37,781 nucleotides of DNA, taken from the NCBI RefSeq assembly GCF_000298315.2, contig NZ_AEYE02000018.1, positions 1 to 37,781 of the forward strand. Reading direction: 5' to 3'. Of the stretch, positions 9,001 through 16,288 are shown in pieces. Within the stretch, counting starts at the first letter, position 1. Each line of letters starts with the position of its first letter. The notes beneath the pieces were generated by a model. The model was not told where the DNA came from and made no database searches. It saw only the letters and a program-made list of their open reading frames with translations. Origin of the DNA: Rhizobium grahamii CCGE 502 (lineage in GTDB: Bacteria > Pseudomonadota > Alphaproteobacteria > Rhizobiales > Rhizobiaceae). The position numbers and the translations under genes are program-made.

Positions 9001-9786
9001 CGCTTCCTGGCGTCCATCGAAGGAGAGCTGCACTTCGGCGAGTGTCAGCCAATCTTCTGATGTCCTTGCCTCCGGCGATTTCGCCTCGATTCGGCTGCGT
9101 TCGGTGCGCATCTTCTGCATCGGCAGCGGCGAGGCCGGCATGAACGTGAAACCACTGCGCAGCGTAAGATAAAACAGCATCTGCTCGCGGTCATCAGGTG
9201 TAACGATGACCAGCTTGCGGGGCGCCTGTCCAATTGTGGCAACCGCACCTTCACCTTGCCCGACTTCGACACTTCCAAGCTCATTCTTGAGCTCGACGCG
9301 TCCTTCCAACACAATCAGGGATGTTTGGTCTCCCTTGACCGTCATTGTCCAGTCAGTGCCACGAATAGCCGCCGCCGCAGCTGGGGTCTCAACCGTCAGC
9401 CCCTGTCCGCCTCGCTGCGCGCGAGCCCACATCGTTCCGGACTGCAGATTGAGAACAGTGTCGCTGTCAGGCGCCATCTGCTTGACCTGAAGCGCGGAAT
9501 TGCGACCGAGACGCACCTGCGTGTGATCAGCAAACAAAATCGCCAGCTGTCCATTTGCGTTGGTGCGCAGCACGTCTCCACCAAGCAGGTCCTGGTGAAG
9601 CGCGACGTTCTGCCAGTTCGAGAGATCGACAAAACGAACTTCCTCGCCCGTCTTGCGGTCGATCACCGAGCCTGCTGCCCGGGCTGAGCGTTGAAGCGGC
9701 TCTGCCAGCGTTGGATGCGCCAAACACAACGCCGCCACCGCGGTAGCCACGCCTCCGCATATGTAATTCGCAAATCTACCCCTCAT
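6016..9786 (-). CDS. FecR-domain / TPR / outer-membrane beta-barrel fusion protein
   Basis: A 1256-residue envelope protein. Residues 1-28 are a signal peptide ending LAHPTLA. Residues about 40-190 form a FecR domain (GDVLRTNANGQLAILFADHT, AAIRGTDW). Residues about 240-600 are TPR-like repeats (AWNDLGLLQNARG, SHANLAILYLDQ). From about 690 to the end come alternating-residue strands like a TonB-dependent-receptor barrel, closing with a terminal Phe (VKGTFKVRF), the outer-membrane assembly signal. No plug domain or TonB box was recognised, so transport is not claimed. FecR domains normally act as periplasmic signalling modules; TPRs bind proteins. It is coupled through TGATG to the CHASE2 cyclase and divergent from a DUF5706 gene. 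I infer a sensor or scaffold feeding the cyclase. The palindrome ATCCTTGAAGGAT overlaps the start codon. Confidence 0.85.
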   Translation of the reverse strand: MRGRFANYICGGVATAVAALCLAHPTLAEPLQRSARAAGSVIDRKTGEEVRFVDLSNWQNVALHQDLLGGDVLRTNANGQLAILFADHTQVRLGRNSALQVKQMAPDSDTVLNLQSGTMWARAQRGGQGLTVETPAAAAAIRGTDWTMTVKGDQTSLIVLEGRVELKNELGSVEVGQGEGAVATIGQAPRKLVIVTPDDREQMLFYLTLRSGFTFMPASPLPMQKMRTERSRIEAKSPEARTSEDWLTLAEVQLSFDGRQEALKSLAKARSLRLSASQRARADLIEALIAGAERRYDDAARLFSQAEPVLDPQRRSIAAYGGYYSRSLRNPDHVEKPPASITGPYAAVMKAYTAGFLEDIPAAIGTMKEAEARYPNDARLPALRAQLALLINDRVQMREAIERSLAIDPTDPDGLQARARMRADLEGNLDAALVDLNKAIEIAPGSAMAWNDLGLLQNARGASREAEAALKKAVELDPDDPISHANLAILYLDQSRMKEAKREIDLALAVDPAFDVALLARGRYYLQSGERDKAIEDLLAASTANPSYSQAQLMLAAGHYERGDRDPSNQALENADRLDKNDPVISAFRTAVAIDDYDADGAIANAQEFLRRARARGGDFSALGANQDAGSTLNNAFRLQGLDAWGRYYGDAVFDPFEGSGYTDQALKGSINPFKNAITFGDNVIENTGNATSFSSLFQGLLLDPHMLSGRSRSATLLRTPFIEGSLGGGINSVDGHTGRVAEAEIQGFANQAMPISFFGNFEWEEIPIDGSYAGFGNFSTETKLLSANGYITASPTADDRVVAFINQGRSDFDLNALTLDPSPSTRLNDELFIPLFGAPFAPPALPFYRSQDNNLDNLNSGIGWSHTFGYQNVVNAALLYSEVKAESTNDFQFDQAPIFGLTTPDLLPFGHTEQSVSSKSYVGALSHSIGTDNGLTWRYGLEGGWIDTHSKSFAELFEIVPGFVPDITIGPDDASTRTNLARIYVDLLHEITPDLKAEYALHATRLEGDGVDVSRLEPRLGVAWAPVEDQWLRAAFMRESVETGVPTLAPIGILGLQPNQIAVGIDGYVDTIALQWDAQWTDSFFTSTGYQHQELHDMRIGLPLTALPAIDTLPLERGSLDRASITANVALGNGFGLSATYARMDSENKDETSANFGGALPFVPRDAGQVAITWVNEAKVKATVAANYIGKRDGDDIGTELDDFWTLDANLIWEPFDKRFALEVAAFNLLDEDFEITPGVPGWGPAVKGTFKVRF

Positions 9787-9898
9787 CCTTGAAGGATTTG
9801 TCTGCCTATAGTTGAAAAGTCAAGCAGGATATGCGTGAAGGACTTGCTTTGTTAGCAGAGTGTAATATCAGAGAAACATTTGGCCCGGGGGGTGGGAT
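9787..9898. promoter_or_regulatory. Divergent promoter region between barrel/cyclase operon and DUF5706 gene
   Basis: 112 bp separate the two start codons, so both promoters must lie here or overlap the genes. On the plus strand, TAATAT near 9862 could be a -10 element for the DUF5706 gene, but no well-spaced -35 was found. The 13-bp palindrome ATCCTTGAAGGAT (9785-9797) covers the start codon and SD of the minus-strand gene. Sharing such a short region suggests co-regulation. Confidence 0.4.
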
Positions 9899-10438
9899 GT
9901 GAGCGACTTTGAGACAACCACTGAATATCTAAGCAGTACGCCGTCGAACGTGGAGACAAGTTCTGAATATTTTGATCATATCAAGAAGATCAATGATATT
10001 TTCTACGACCAGATCAAGATTTCCGACCAAAAGGCTGCTTATATCTTTACTTTCATGCTCGCCTTTCTGGTCACTTCAAGTGAGGGCCGTGAGGTTTTTG
10101 CCTGGAATCGCTACGCCAACGGCACGACCCACGGCATTATATTCTCGGCTGCGCTTGCGATCGCGTCCATTTTCTCGATCATTTCAGCGATCATGGTGGT
10201 GTTGCCCCGACACATGAAGACTTCGACATCGCTTTTTTGGGGCACGTGGCACAAACATAGAGGCCATTTTCTTGAGGCCGCGGGCAAGCGTGACGCGGGC
10301 TACCTTTTCGAACAATACGTTGAAAATGCCAATATTCTCTCCACCATTGCGCGTGTAAAATACCGCTGTGTCACTTTCGCCTTCAGGGGCCTGATGGTGA
10401 CTGTCGTTGCCTATGTCCTCTTGCTTGTCAGCACGTAA
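9899..10438 (+). CDS. DUF5706 / Pycsar-effector-like (PycTM-type) membrane protein
   Basis: A 179-residue protein with a soluble N-terminus (1-40), then SDQKAA (42-47) running into TM1 (about 47-60), TM2 (79-103) ending VVLPRH, a cytoplasmic segment with LFWGTW and an amphipathic helix, and TM3 (160-177) after ARVKYR. The D-x-KAA hairpin, the proline-arginine exit of TM2 and the late Lys-Tyr before TM3 match what I know of DUF5706, the membrane part of PycTM effectors that respond to cyclic nucleotides in Pycsar phage defence. No separate cyclic-nucleotide-binding domain is present. GTG start after a G-rich SD (GGGGGGTGGGAT); the ATG two bases earlier is in another frame. It is divergent from the cyclase operon. 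Defence is inference; many DUF5706 proteins have no known role. Confidence 0.7.
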   Translation: MSDFETTTEYLSSTPSNVETSSEYFDHIKKINDIFYDQIKISDQKAAYIFTFMLAFLVTSSEGREVFAWNRYANGTTHGIIFSAALAIASIFSIISAIMVVLPRHMKTSTSLFWGTWHKHRGHFLEAAGKRDAGYLFEQYVENANILSTIARVKYRCVTFAFRGLMVTVVAYVLLLVST

Positions 10439-10637
10439 TCGGGACATAGAAATCGAGGCAGAGCGTCTGCTCCTGCATATCTCGCGTAGATGATGCCGAT
10501 CACGAGCTTGTCAGAGACCCAGTCACCACAAATAAATAAGTTTTGCGCACTGTAGGGAGGTCAAGTCACGGTGAGATGAGATGGTGACTAGATTCGATGG
10601 GCAAACGTGTACCGCATCACAACACGCAGGGGCAACA

Positions 10638-11096
10638 ATGGGCTTAGTTGATAGGCTTTTCAGGCGCGGCATGAGCAATAAAGCCACACAAAGCTCAGGG
10701 TATAGTCTCTCCTTCAACTCGCGCAAACTCGCTGGCAGCTCCAAGAAACCAGCAACAGCTACCGGGTGTGGACCTCAGCTTCCCAGCGTTCACTGGGTCG
10801 AGCAAATCGCTCAAACTGAACGGCTGTACGGCGAGTTGCACGCTCAGCTTCTAAATCTCGATCTCACTGTAACCGAACTGCGATCGATTGAACGAAAACT
10901 GGCAGTTCAGGTTGAAGCCGCCCCTTCGAAGGTCGCCGAGTATCACAGACAGGCCTTAAGCAAAGACGCGATCGATACAGCCGAGCGCATTGCCCTCCTC
11001 TTTCAGGTGCTTTCTGTTGATGTCGCCCACCAGATTGAGCGGGCAAAATCGCGACCGCGCCGAAACCAACGCCAATCAAAGAAGCGTAGCGCTTAA
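10638..11096 (+). CDS. Hypothetical protein, basic C-terminus
   Basis: A 152-residue protein of unknown family. The N-terminal third is Ser/Lys-rich and probably disordered. Residues about 55-130 are predicted to be helical (VHWVEQIAQTERLYGELHAQ, IERKLAVQVEAAPSKVAEYH, TAERIALLFQVLSVDVAHQI), and the tail is strongly basic (RPRRNQRQSKKRS), suggesting nucleic-acid binding. The ATG at 10638 has AGGGG at good spacing; an in-frame ATG at 10581 is possible but has a poorer SD. No signal peptide or TM helix. It stands alone, following the DUF5706 gene by 200 bp on the same strand, which is too far to call an operon. Confidence 0.55.
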   Translation: MGLVDRLFRRGMSNKATQSSGYSLSFNSRKLAGSSKKPATATGCGPQLPSVHWVEQIAQTERLYGELHAQLLNLDLTVTELRSIERKLAVQVEAAPSKVAEYHRQALSKDAIDTAERIALLFQVLSVDVAHQIERAKSRPRRNQRQSKKRSA

Positions 11097-11135
11097 CATG
11101 GTCCCACACCGGCCTTAGGCGGGGCGACGGGATGA

Positions 11136-11351
11136 TCACGCCGTCAGCTCAACAAGATCGATTTCTCTACGGGCGTTACGCACAGCCAACTGGCGAGGCA
11201 GGCGAGCAGTCGCGCCACTGTCGTCATCGATCGTGATCACATTGGCGGGCCTGCCAAATCGCGCCGAAAAAAACTCCCGCTCTGTCTCGGCGGCAGCCAG
11301 GTGCCGGGTAACCAGGCATACATCCCTTCCCAAAACCACCGCATATCGCAT
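11136..11351 (-). CDS. Small hypothetical protein, 71 aa
   Basis: Starts MRYAVVLGRDVCLVTRHLAA. Two beta-strands followed by an acidic helix can be guessed, then a basic segment. The start is chosen because GGAGGA lies six bases before the ATG at 11351; a longer frame starts at 11390 without an SD. No family recognised. It converges on the basic hypothetical gene (39 bp between stops). Confidence 0.6.
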   Translation of the reverse strand: MRYAVVLGRDVCLVTRHLAAAETEREFFSARFGRPANVITIDDDSGATARLPRQLAVRNARREIDLVELTA

Positions 11352-11594
11352 CGGCTTCCTCCGGTGTGGTAGCTTGAGTGCATAATGCACGATGAGAGCA
11401 TGGAGCGCAACTTCTTGGCGAGCAGTAAATTGGAAAAGCTCCAGCGGATGGAAGCAGGCTTTCCGAAGTGGCGCGTCCCCAGATCACCTACATCATCGGC
11501 CTGATCACAAAGCCAGCATTTTCCAGATGATCGAAGTCCAGTAGTTTGAGGAGGGTCGCATAAAGGTCTCTCCGTCGCCCCCGGGATTCTCGCC

Positions 11595-12854
11595 TTATAA
11601 TCCCGCGTAATGAAGGATCTTCCGCCCGGTTATTCGAGGTGCTGACAAGTCTTGCATTTGTCCCGGCCCGTGAAGCGCCCAGGTCATGAGCCGTCTTACC
11701 GAAATTCGCCCGATGCCGGCCTGGAACTCACGCGACGCCGACATAGGCAGTTCATCGACACCACCTTTTGACAGGGTCATAGCGGCTGGTTTTGTTTCAC
11801 CGAAAATCCCCGGAGCCTCAGTATCCCTGATTGGCGAGGTGTCTCCGATCGACGCAGTTTGGATCGGGTCTGTTCCATCAGCGTCCAAGATTGGCTGCGC
11901 TCGCAGTGTTGGGACCGGGACCGCCATTGCGGAGAGATCGGCGAAAATCCCCTTCTCTGTCGCCTCGCGGCCATTGGTAGTTTGAACAAGTTGACGGGCC
12001 AGGGCCGCCTGCGCACGGCTCGAGGGCACAGCAAGCAGCGCTGTCTTCAGGTTGGCGTCCGACGACTTTGTTGTTCCGATTTCCTCCCCGTCGTCTTCGT
12101 CCACGGTCGCGGCAATGACGATCGCTCTCGAGCCCGTTCGTTTTTTGCTATCGGCAATCGCCTGATTATAGCCCGGCAACGGTCGACCATCGGCGGGAAC
12201 ATGCATTGTTCGCCCACTCGGAAAAATGCTTGCGAGTTCCTGTCGCGACATTCGGGGCCAGGCCCTGACGCGACCCACGTCGAGATGCACGAACGGAGAC
12301 CCGGAGCGGGGATAGTATCCCACGCCGCCTTCCTCTTTCTGCATCGCCAGGGCCCTTAGCGTCGCAAGCTTCACGCCCGGAATGTAGAAATCCATCGCCT
12401 TGCCAAGAGTATGCTGGCTGTTCTTTGCGACGCCTGTGCTCCGTGATCGGGACCGCAGCATGTTGTTGGTCGAAGGAGATCGATAGGCAGAGACGACGTG
12501 AATGTAGTCGCGCGCACCACTTTTGTTATAAACCTCCCAAACGAGGTCCAGTAGCCGGGGATCCATTCGCGCCGGTTCGTTTCTTCGCCAGTCACGCAGG
12601 AAGCGGTTAACCTGGGCAAGCCCTCTGGGATCAAACTTTCCATCGCGTTTGAACGTAATCGTTGCCCGCTCACCCGTGTGTGTAAAGAAGAGCTTCAACG
12701 CTCGATCTTCCGCGGCGGCATCGACAGCGAATCCGAAAACTGCCAGCAATGCGATGGTTGTCTGCCTGACCCATCGAGTTGCATACCAGAGAAGACCAGT
12801 CGCATAGAAGGATGCGCGCCCAATGGCTGGAGAGTTGTTGGCATGGCCGGACAT
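11595..12854 (-). CDS. DUF882 / M15-type zinc murein endopeptidase-like protein (YcbK family)
   Basis: A 419-residue protein. A hydrophobic segment at about 33-48, followed by VDAAAED, fits an N-terminal signal or anchor for the periplasm. The peptidase domain (about 60-215) shows the M15/DUF882 pattern: SAYRSPSTNNML around Arg125, zinc ligands His148 and Asp155 in SQHTLGKAMDF, and His190-x-Asp192 in PFVHLDVGRVRAW. Family members cut peptide cross-links in murein. The C-terminal 200 residues are low-complexity and of unknown role. The ATG at 12854 has GAGG at suitable spacing; an ATG at 12869 is an alternative. It sits between small hypotheticals and an exonuclease with no evident operon partner. 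Confidence 0.8.
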   Translation of the reverse strand: MSGHANNSPAIGRASFYATGLLWYATRWVRQTTIALLAVFGFAVDAAAEDRALKLFFTHTGERATITFKRDGKFDPRGLAQVNRFLRDWRRNEPARMDPRLLDLVWEVYNKSGARDYIHVVSAYRSPSTNNMLRSRSRSTGVAKNSQHTLGKAMDFYIPGVKLATLRALAMQKEEGGVGYYPRSGSPFVHLDVGRVRAWPRMSRQELASIFPSGRTMHVPADGRPLPGYNQAIADSKKRTGSRAIVIAATVDEDDGEEIGTTKSSDANLKTALLAVPSSRAQAALARQLVQTTNGREATEKGIFADLSAMAVPVPTLRAQPILDADGTDPIQTASIGDTSPIRDTEAPGIFGETKPAAMTLSKGGVDELPMSASREFQAGIGRISVRRLMTWALHGPGQMQDLSAPRITGRKILHYAGL

Positions 12855-13000
12855 TGCGATCCTCGTCATTTGAGATCACCCCCGACTGGGTAACCGCGCC
12901 AGACGGACGAAGCCGCAATTATGGTCAACAAAGCCCTAACAACACGTTGACGGCTTGCTTCATTCGGGACAGCGCCGCCGTCATAGCTCAGACCGTGCCG

Positions 13001-13966
13001 TTATGCCCTGAATCTCTCAAGAGCGGTCAGGTGCTGGACAGGCGGGTCTGCCTCGTCCCAGCGATATATTTCTGTCCGAAGGAAATGACGCTCTTCATCG
13101 AGCGCGTCCTCATCGAGTTCGATCCACCAGGATCGCGGACGGCCGTCGGTACCGTCGGACCATCTGTATCCACGAGCCTTGAGGTGATCCTTCATGTCGA
13201 AAGGGCTGTGCTCGGCGAAAAGCCGAACGCGCGAGCGCTGGGCAGCTCGATGGAGTTCGGCAAAGGGACGGTCGCTTTCGTCCTTCTGATGGTCCAGTAC
13301 TTCAAGGAGGGCGAAACAATCGTCAACGGCGCGATGTCCTTCATGAAAATAGCCTGCCTGTCCGATGAGGTAACCAAGTTTGGTACCCTCGAAGCCACGG
13401 AGGCTCCAATCGATCTCCTTGACCGAGCAGGCCCAGGCCTTGTTGACGAACAAGGGAGAGAACGCTTCACAGAAGGGGCGATCGAATCCGGCATTGTGGG
13501 CAATGACGAGGTCCGCGGTTTCCACGATGCGGCGCAAGGCCGCGATGTCGATCTGTTGACCCGCCACCATTTCGTCGGTGATCCCTGTCAACCGGGTGAT
13601 ATCAGCCGGGATGGGCGCTTGCGGTTCCTGCAGCCCGCCATAGACGTCAATAACGTCGCCGATCGTTCCATTGTCGTCGAAGGAGAAGGCAACGGCGCCA
13701 ATCTCGATGATCTCGTCCTTTCGATGATCGAGGCCCGTCGTCTCGGTATCCACTATGACACCGACCCGCGTAAAATCAGCCTTTCGCTCTGTTACAACAG
13801 GTCTGGCAGGCAGACGGCGCAGGATCTTGTAATCCCCGGTCGCCTCCAGGCTCCGGGCCATTTCCTCCGGCGCCGTTCTCAAGTTTTTCCGGATAGCCCG
13901 CGGTTTTACCGCTTCAGCGCGAGCCGCGACCGGTATCGCAGCAAACATCTCGAGCTGGTTTGCCAT
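13001..13966 (-). CDS. DnaQ-like 3'-5' exonuclease (DEDDh)
   Basis: A 321-residue protein with a complete DEDDh site: Asp73 and Glu75 in VIVDTETTGLD, Asp162 in IAHNAGFDRPF, and His211 with Asp216 in EGHRAVDDCFALL. This marks an RNase T/DnaQ-type exonuclease removing nucleotides from 3' ends. It lacks polymerase III tau-binding features I could recognise, and the last about 90 residues (KDHLKARGYRWSDG) are an extra region often seen in stand-alone rhizobial members. It may act in repair or RNA turnover rather than replication. Start at 13966 chosen for its AGGGG SD; a GTG at 13993 is also in frame. Long antisense open frames here are shadows. Confidence 0.8.
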   Translation of the reverse strand: MANQLEMFAAIPVAARAEAVKPRAIRKNLRTAPEEMARSLEATGDYKILRRLPARPVVTERKADFTRVGVIVDTETTGLDHRKDEIIEIGAVAFSFDDNGTIGDVIDVYGGLQEPQAPIPADITRLTGITDEMVAGQQIDIAALRRIVETADLVIAHNAGFDRPFCEAFSPLFVNKAWACSVKEIDWSLRGFEGTKLGYLIGQAGYFHEGHRAVDDCFALLEVLDHQKDESDRPFAELHRAAQRSRVRLFAEHSPFDMKDHLKARGYRWSDGTDGRPRSWWIELDEDALDEERHFLRTEIYRWDEADPPVQHLTALERFRA

Positions 13967-14593
13967 TATTCCCCTGTTGAATGTGCCTCTCACGAGGTGA
14001 GAAATCCCGCAACTCTACAGTTATTCAGATGTGAGGTCGTGCGTCCGCCATGGTAATCCCCAATTTTCGATCAGGGCAGCCGGCTAGCGACCGCCAGCCA
14101 TCGAACAATATGCGGGCGCTGGGCTTTCAGGCCCCCCCGTGTGCGGACGGGCGTCCACAAATGATTGCCAAAAGGATGAACCACACCGTCACACGACTCG
14201 GACGTCAGGATGTGGGTATCTGCATTTTGTACTGTGAGGTGATTGGTCGTAGGCTGGAAACGCTCGCCGATATCCTGGCCTGATAATAGTCAGGACATTC
14301 GCACGGCCCTCGCCCATGCCTGGATGTTCCAACTCGGGGGCCATCCGCGTTGCTAGTTGCTTACTGGGTAAACAATCGAGACCGAAGTCTTGGCAGTTTC
14401 ATTTGGAGCGCCAGATTCGTCAAGTCCACAAGCAGGACCCGTGGCCGACAGGTTGTTGGATCAGGGAAGGAAACAGGCGTCATTGTCCTTGGCAAGCCAA
14501 ATCAATGAAGGTGAAAGATGCTACGCTCCATGCCGCCGCGGCTGCTGAAGCCCGGAGCGATACGCTTGAGCATGGCCCAGGCCCGCTGGCACT
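13967..14593. other. Intergenic stretch without confident genes
   Basis: 627 bp. It holds short plus-strand frames (such as 14050-14283) with no SD and no recognisable motif. No RNA gene, terminator hairpin with U-run or repeat was recognised. Confidence 0.4.
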
Positions 14594-15583
14594 TCATTTG
14601 CCAACACTTGACAGAGCTGGCCTGTCGGAACCTGAAGTCGCGCGGGCTCCAAAGGGAGCCGCAACGGCGGACGCTATTGAACGCCCTATCCCCGCCTCGA
14701 CATCCAGCATGCTCCGACCCTTGATGTCGACACTGTAATCGCCTGACCACACAACTACGCCGTCGACCTGACGGACCAAACGAGCGGTCGACCGCATATC
14801 ATCGCCCTCCAACCGGACATTTCCCTTAAGAATGTATGACGGGTCAGCCGCAGTGCCGGCGGCAACGTCCTTTGCGATGACGATAAGATCACTGAACTTC
14901 GAGAGGCTGAGGATAATCTCACCGGTCACGCCGATCGAGATGTCATTTGAGGTATTGTTGTGATCCGCACTTTGGAAGGGATCGACGACGATCCTGGCCT
15001 TGCCACCGTTCCTAACCTCAGTCTTCAATGCAGGGTTTCCCCATTCCGCAAGCGACGCCACGATGACGGCAGCAAGCACGATCATCACAGCGCCGATCAT
15101 GATCCAACGGATCACCCTGCCCTCGCTCTTTTGGGTTTCGACTGGCCCCGGCTGTTTTCCGGCGCCCATGTCGGCAGTGCCGGCTTGCTCCTCACGGTCG
15201 CTGCTTTTCGCATCGCTGAGGCCTCGTCCCACAAACGTAGGAACGTAACCCCCGGCTGGAACCGTGATCAACACGTGATCGCCTGCGCCAGACGTCAAGT
15301 AATACCGCTCAAGAGAGCTACGCAATTGACGGGCCGCTATGCGGACGCAAGGATCGTTCTGCGCATCGAAGTTCGCATCTCGCCCGAATGTCTCCTGCGC
15401 AATCGTAAATGCCTTCAAATACCCACCGCGCCCTTCAAGGGTCTCAGTCACGATGAACCGCAAGAACCTGCGTCCACGATCAGGGAGGATAAAGTCCTTG
15501 CTTGATAGGATTCTTGTTAGCTGTTCCCGCACGTCATCGGGCGCAGGTATCGATTCATAGGCACTCGTAGTCTGATTTCTCAC
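14594..15583 (-). CDS. Membrane-anchored protein with rhizobial winged-helix-like N-domain and TolB/FlgO-like C-domain
   Basis: A 329-residue protein. Residues about 16-118 are the domain found at the N-terminus of many rhizobial 'adenylate cyclase' proteins (RGRRFLRFIVTETLEGR, AFTIAQETFGRD, RIAARQLRSSLERYYL, ITVPAGGYVPTF), resembling a DNA-binding winged helix. One TM helix lies at about 158-177. The periplasmic part (about 195-315) contains IVVDPFQS and GEIILSLSKFSDLIVIA, like the TolB-N/FlgO-type domain. No cyclase or TPR domain follows, so this is a short version. GTG start at 15583 chosen because GGAGGG lies six bases before it. The layout suggests a one-component membrane regulator; that is inference. 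Divergent from a 99-residue hypothetical. Confidence 0.65.
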   Translation of the reverse strand: MRNQTTSAYESIPAPDDVREQLTRILSSKDFILPDRGRRFLRFIVTETLEGRGGYLKAFTIAQETFGRDANFDAQNDPCVRIAARQLRSSLERYYLTSGAGDHVLITVPAGGYVPTFVGRGLSDAKSSDREEQAGTADMGAGKQPGPVETQKSEGRVIRWIMIGAVMIVLAAVIVASLAEWGNPALKTEVRNGGKARIVVDPFQSADHNNTSNDISIGVTGEIILSLSKFSDLIVIAKDVAAGTAADPSYILKGNVRLEGDDMRSTARLVRQVDGVVVWSGDYSVDIKGRSMLDVEAGIGRSIASAVAAPFGARATSGSDRPALSSVGK

Positions 15584-15793
15584 CGGCTTCCCTCCGACAA
15601 GCATGCAACCAAAAGCGCAAAACACGCTCAGCTTATCTACGTGGGATTGATGCGCAACCTATTTGTAACTCGCCAATAGACTACATGACTAATTTAGAGA
15701 AGTCGCATTTAGTGAGAAAATAGAGTCTACCGTAAATTACTTCCGTTTCGCTGGGGCACAGCTACTCTCTGCTTCGGGGCGAAAGGATCAACA

Positions 15794-16093
15794 ATGAGCA
15801 GCGATCATGGGAAGATCGGAGGCAGCTACTCGGCCGCGCAATCGGGATTGCGCCGCCTGATGCTCAGGTTGCCGGAACACCGCAGACGACTTCAAAGTTT
15901 GCCCGGTTCCACCTCGTGGCCGTTCCTGCACGAGTTGCTTGAGGCCTACGACGAGGCATGTGTCGCTCTTGAGGCTTTTCGCCGCAAGGATGAAACCTCT
16001 GCTATCATCGATGAATACGTGACCGTCGTCGCTGAACTGGAGGCCGATATCGTCCGTGAACTCGACAGGATCATTGTCTGGCCTCGCGACTGA
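15794..16093 (+). CDS. Hypothetical protein, 99 aa, helical
   Basis: A soluble protein of about 99 residues with amphipathic helices (FLHELLEAYDEACVALEAFR, YVTVVAELEADIVRELDRII) suggesting a helical bundle or coiled coil. SD AAAGGA six bases before the ATG. Divergent from the membrane-anchored winged-helix-like gene, with 210 bp of AT-rich sequence between them that must hold both promoters; it could be a target of that regulator. Family unknown. Confidence 0.6.
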   Translation: MSSDHGKIGGSYSAAQSGLRRLMLRLPEHRRRLQSLPGSTSWPFLHELLEAYDEACVALEAFRRKDETSAIIDEYVTVVAELEADIVRELDRIIVWPRD

Positions 16094-16288
16094 GGGAAAA
16101 GAAGTTTCGCATATCCGGGCCCGCAGGCACTGCCTTGGCGCCTCGGCTTCCGTACCTCAGCGAACTCGAAATACCCGATCGTCGGCCCCTGAAGCTTGCT
16201 TCCAGAAGGAGCTTTGCCATTGCCGTCGCTCCTCAACGGAGGAGTTGGTCAGTTGCGAATGCCGACCTGCGATCTCTCGAAGGTGGCT

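Noticed and set aside
4028-10438. Complete canonical Pycsar system
   Set aside because: The cyclase is membrane-bound with a CHASE2 sensor and purine-type residues, the genes are divergent, and the effector has no separate nucleotide-binding domain; kept only as a hypothesis.
11385-11504. 39-codon plus-strand frame, somewhat like a small helical protein (ERNFLASSKLEKLQRMEAG)
   Set aside because: No SD and no recognised family; too weak to call.
12779-14056. 425-codon plus-strand frame
   Set aside because: Antisense to the exonuclease gene, which has a complete DEDDh site and an SD.
14050-14283. 77-codon plus-strand frame
   Set aside because: No SD, no motif, and composition like the non-coding surroundings.
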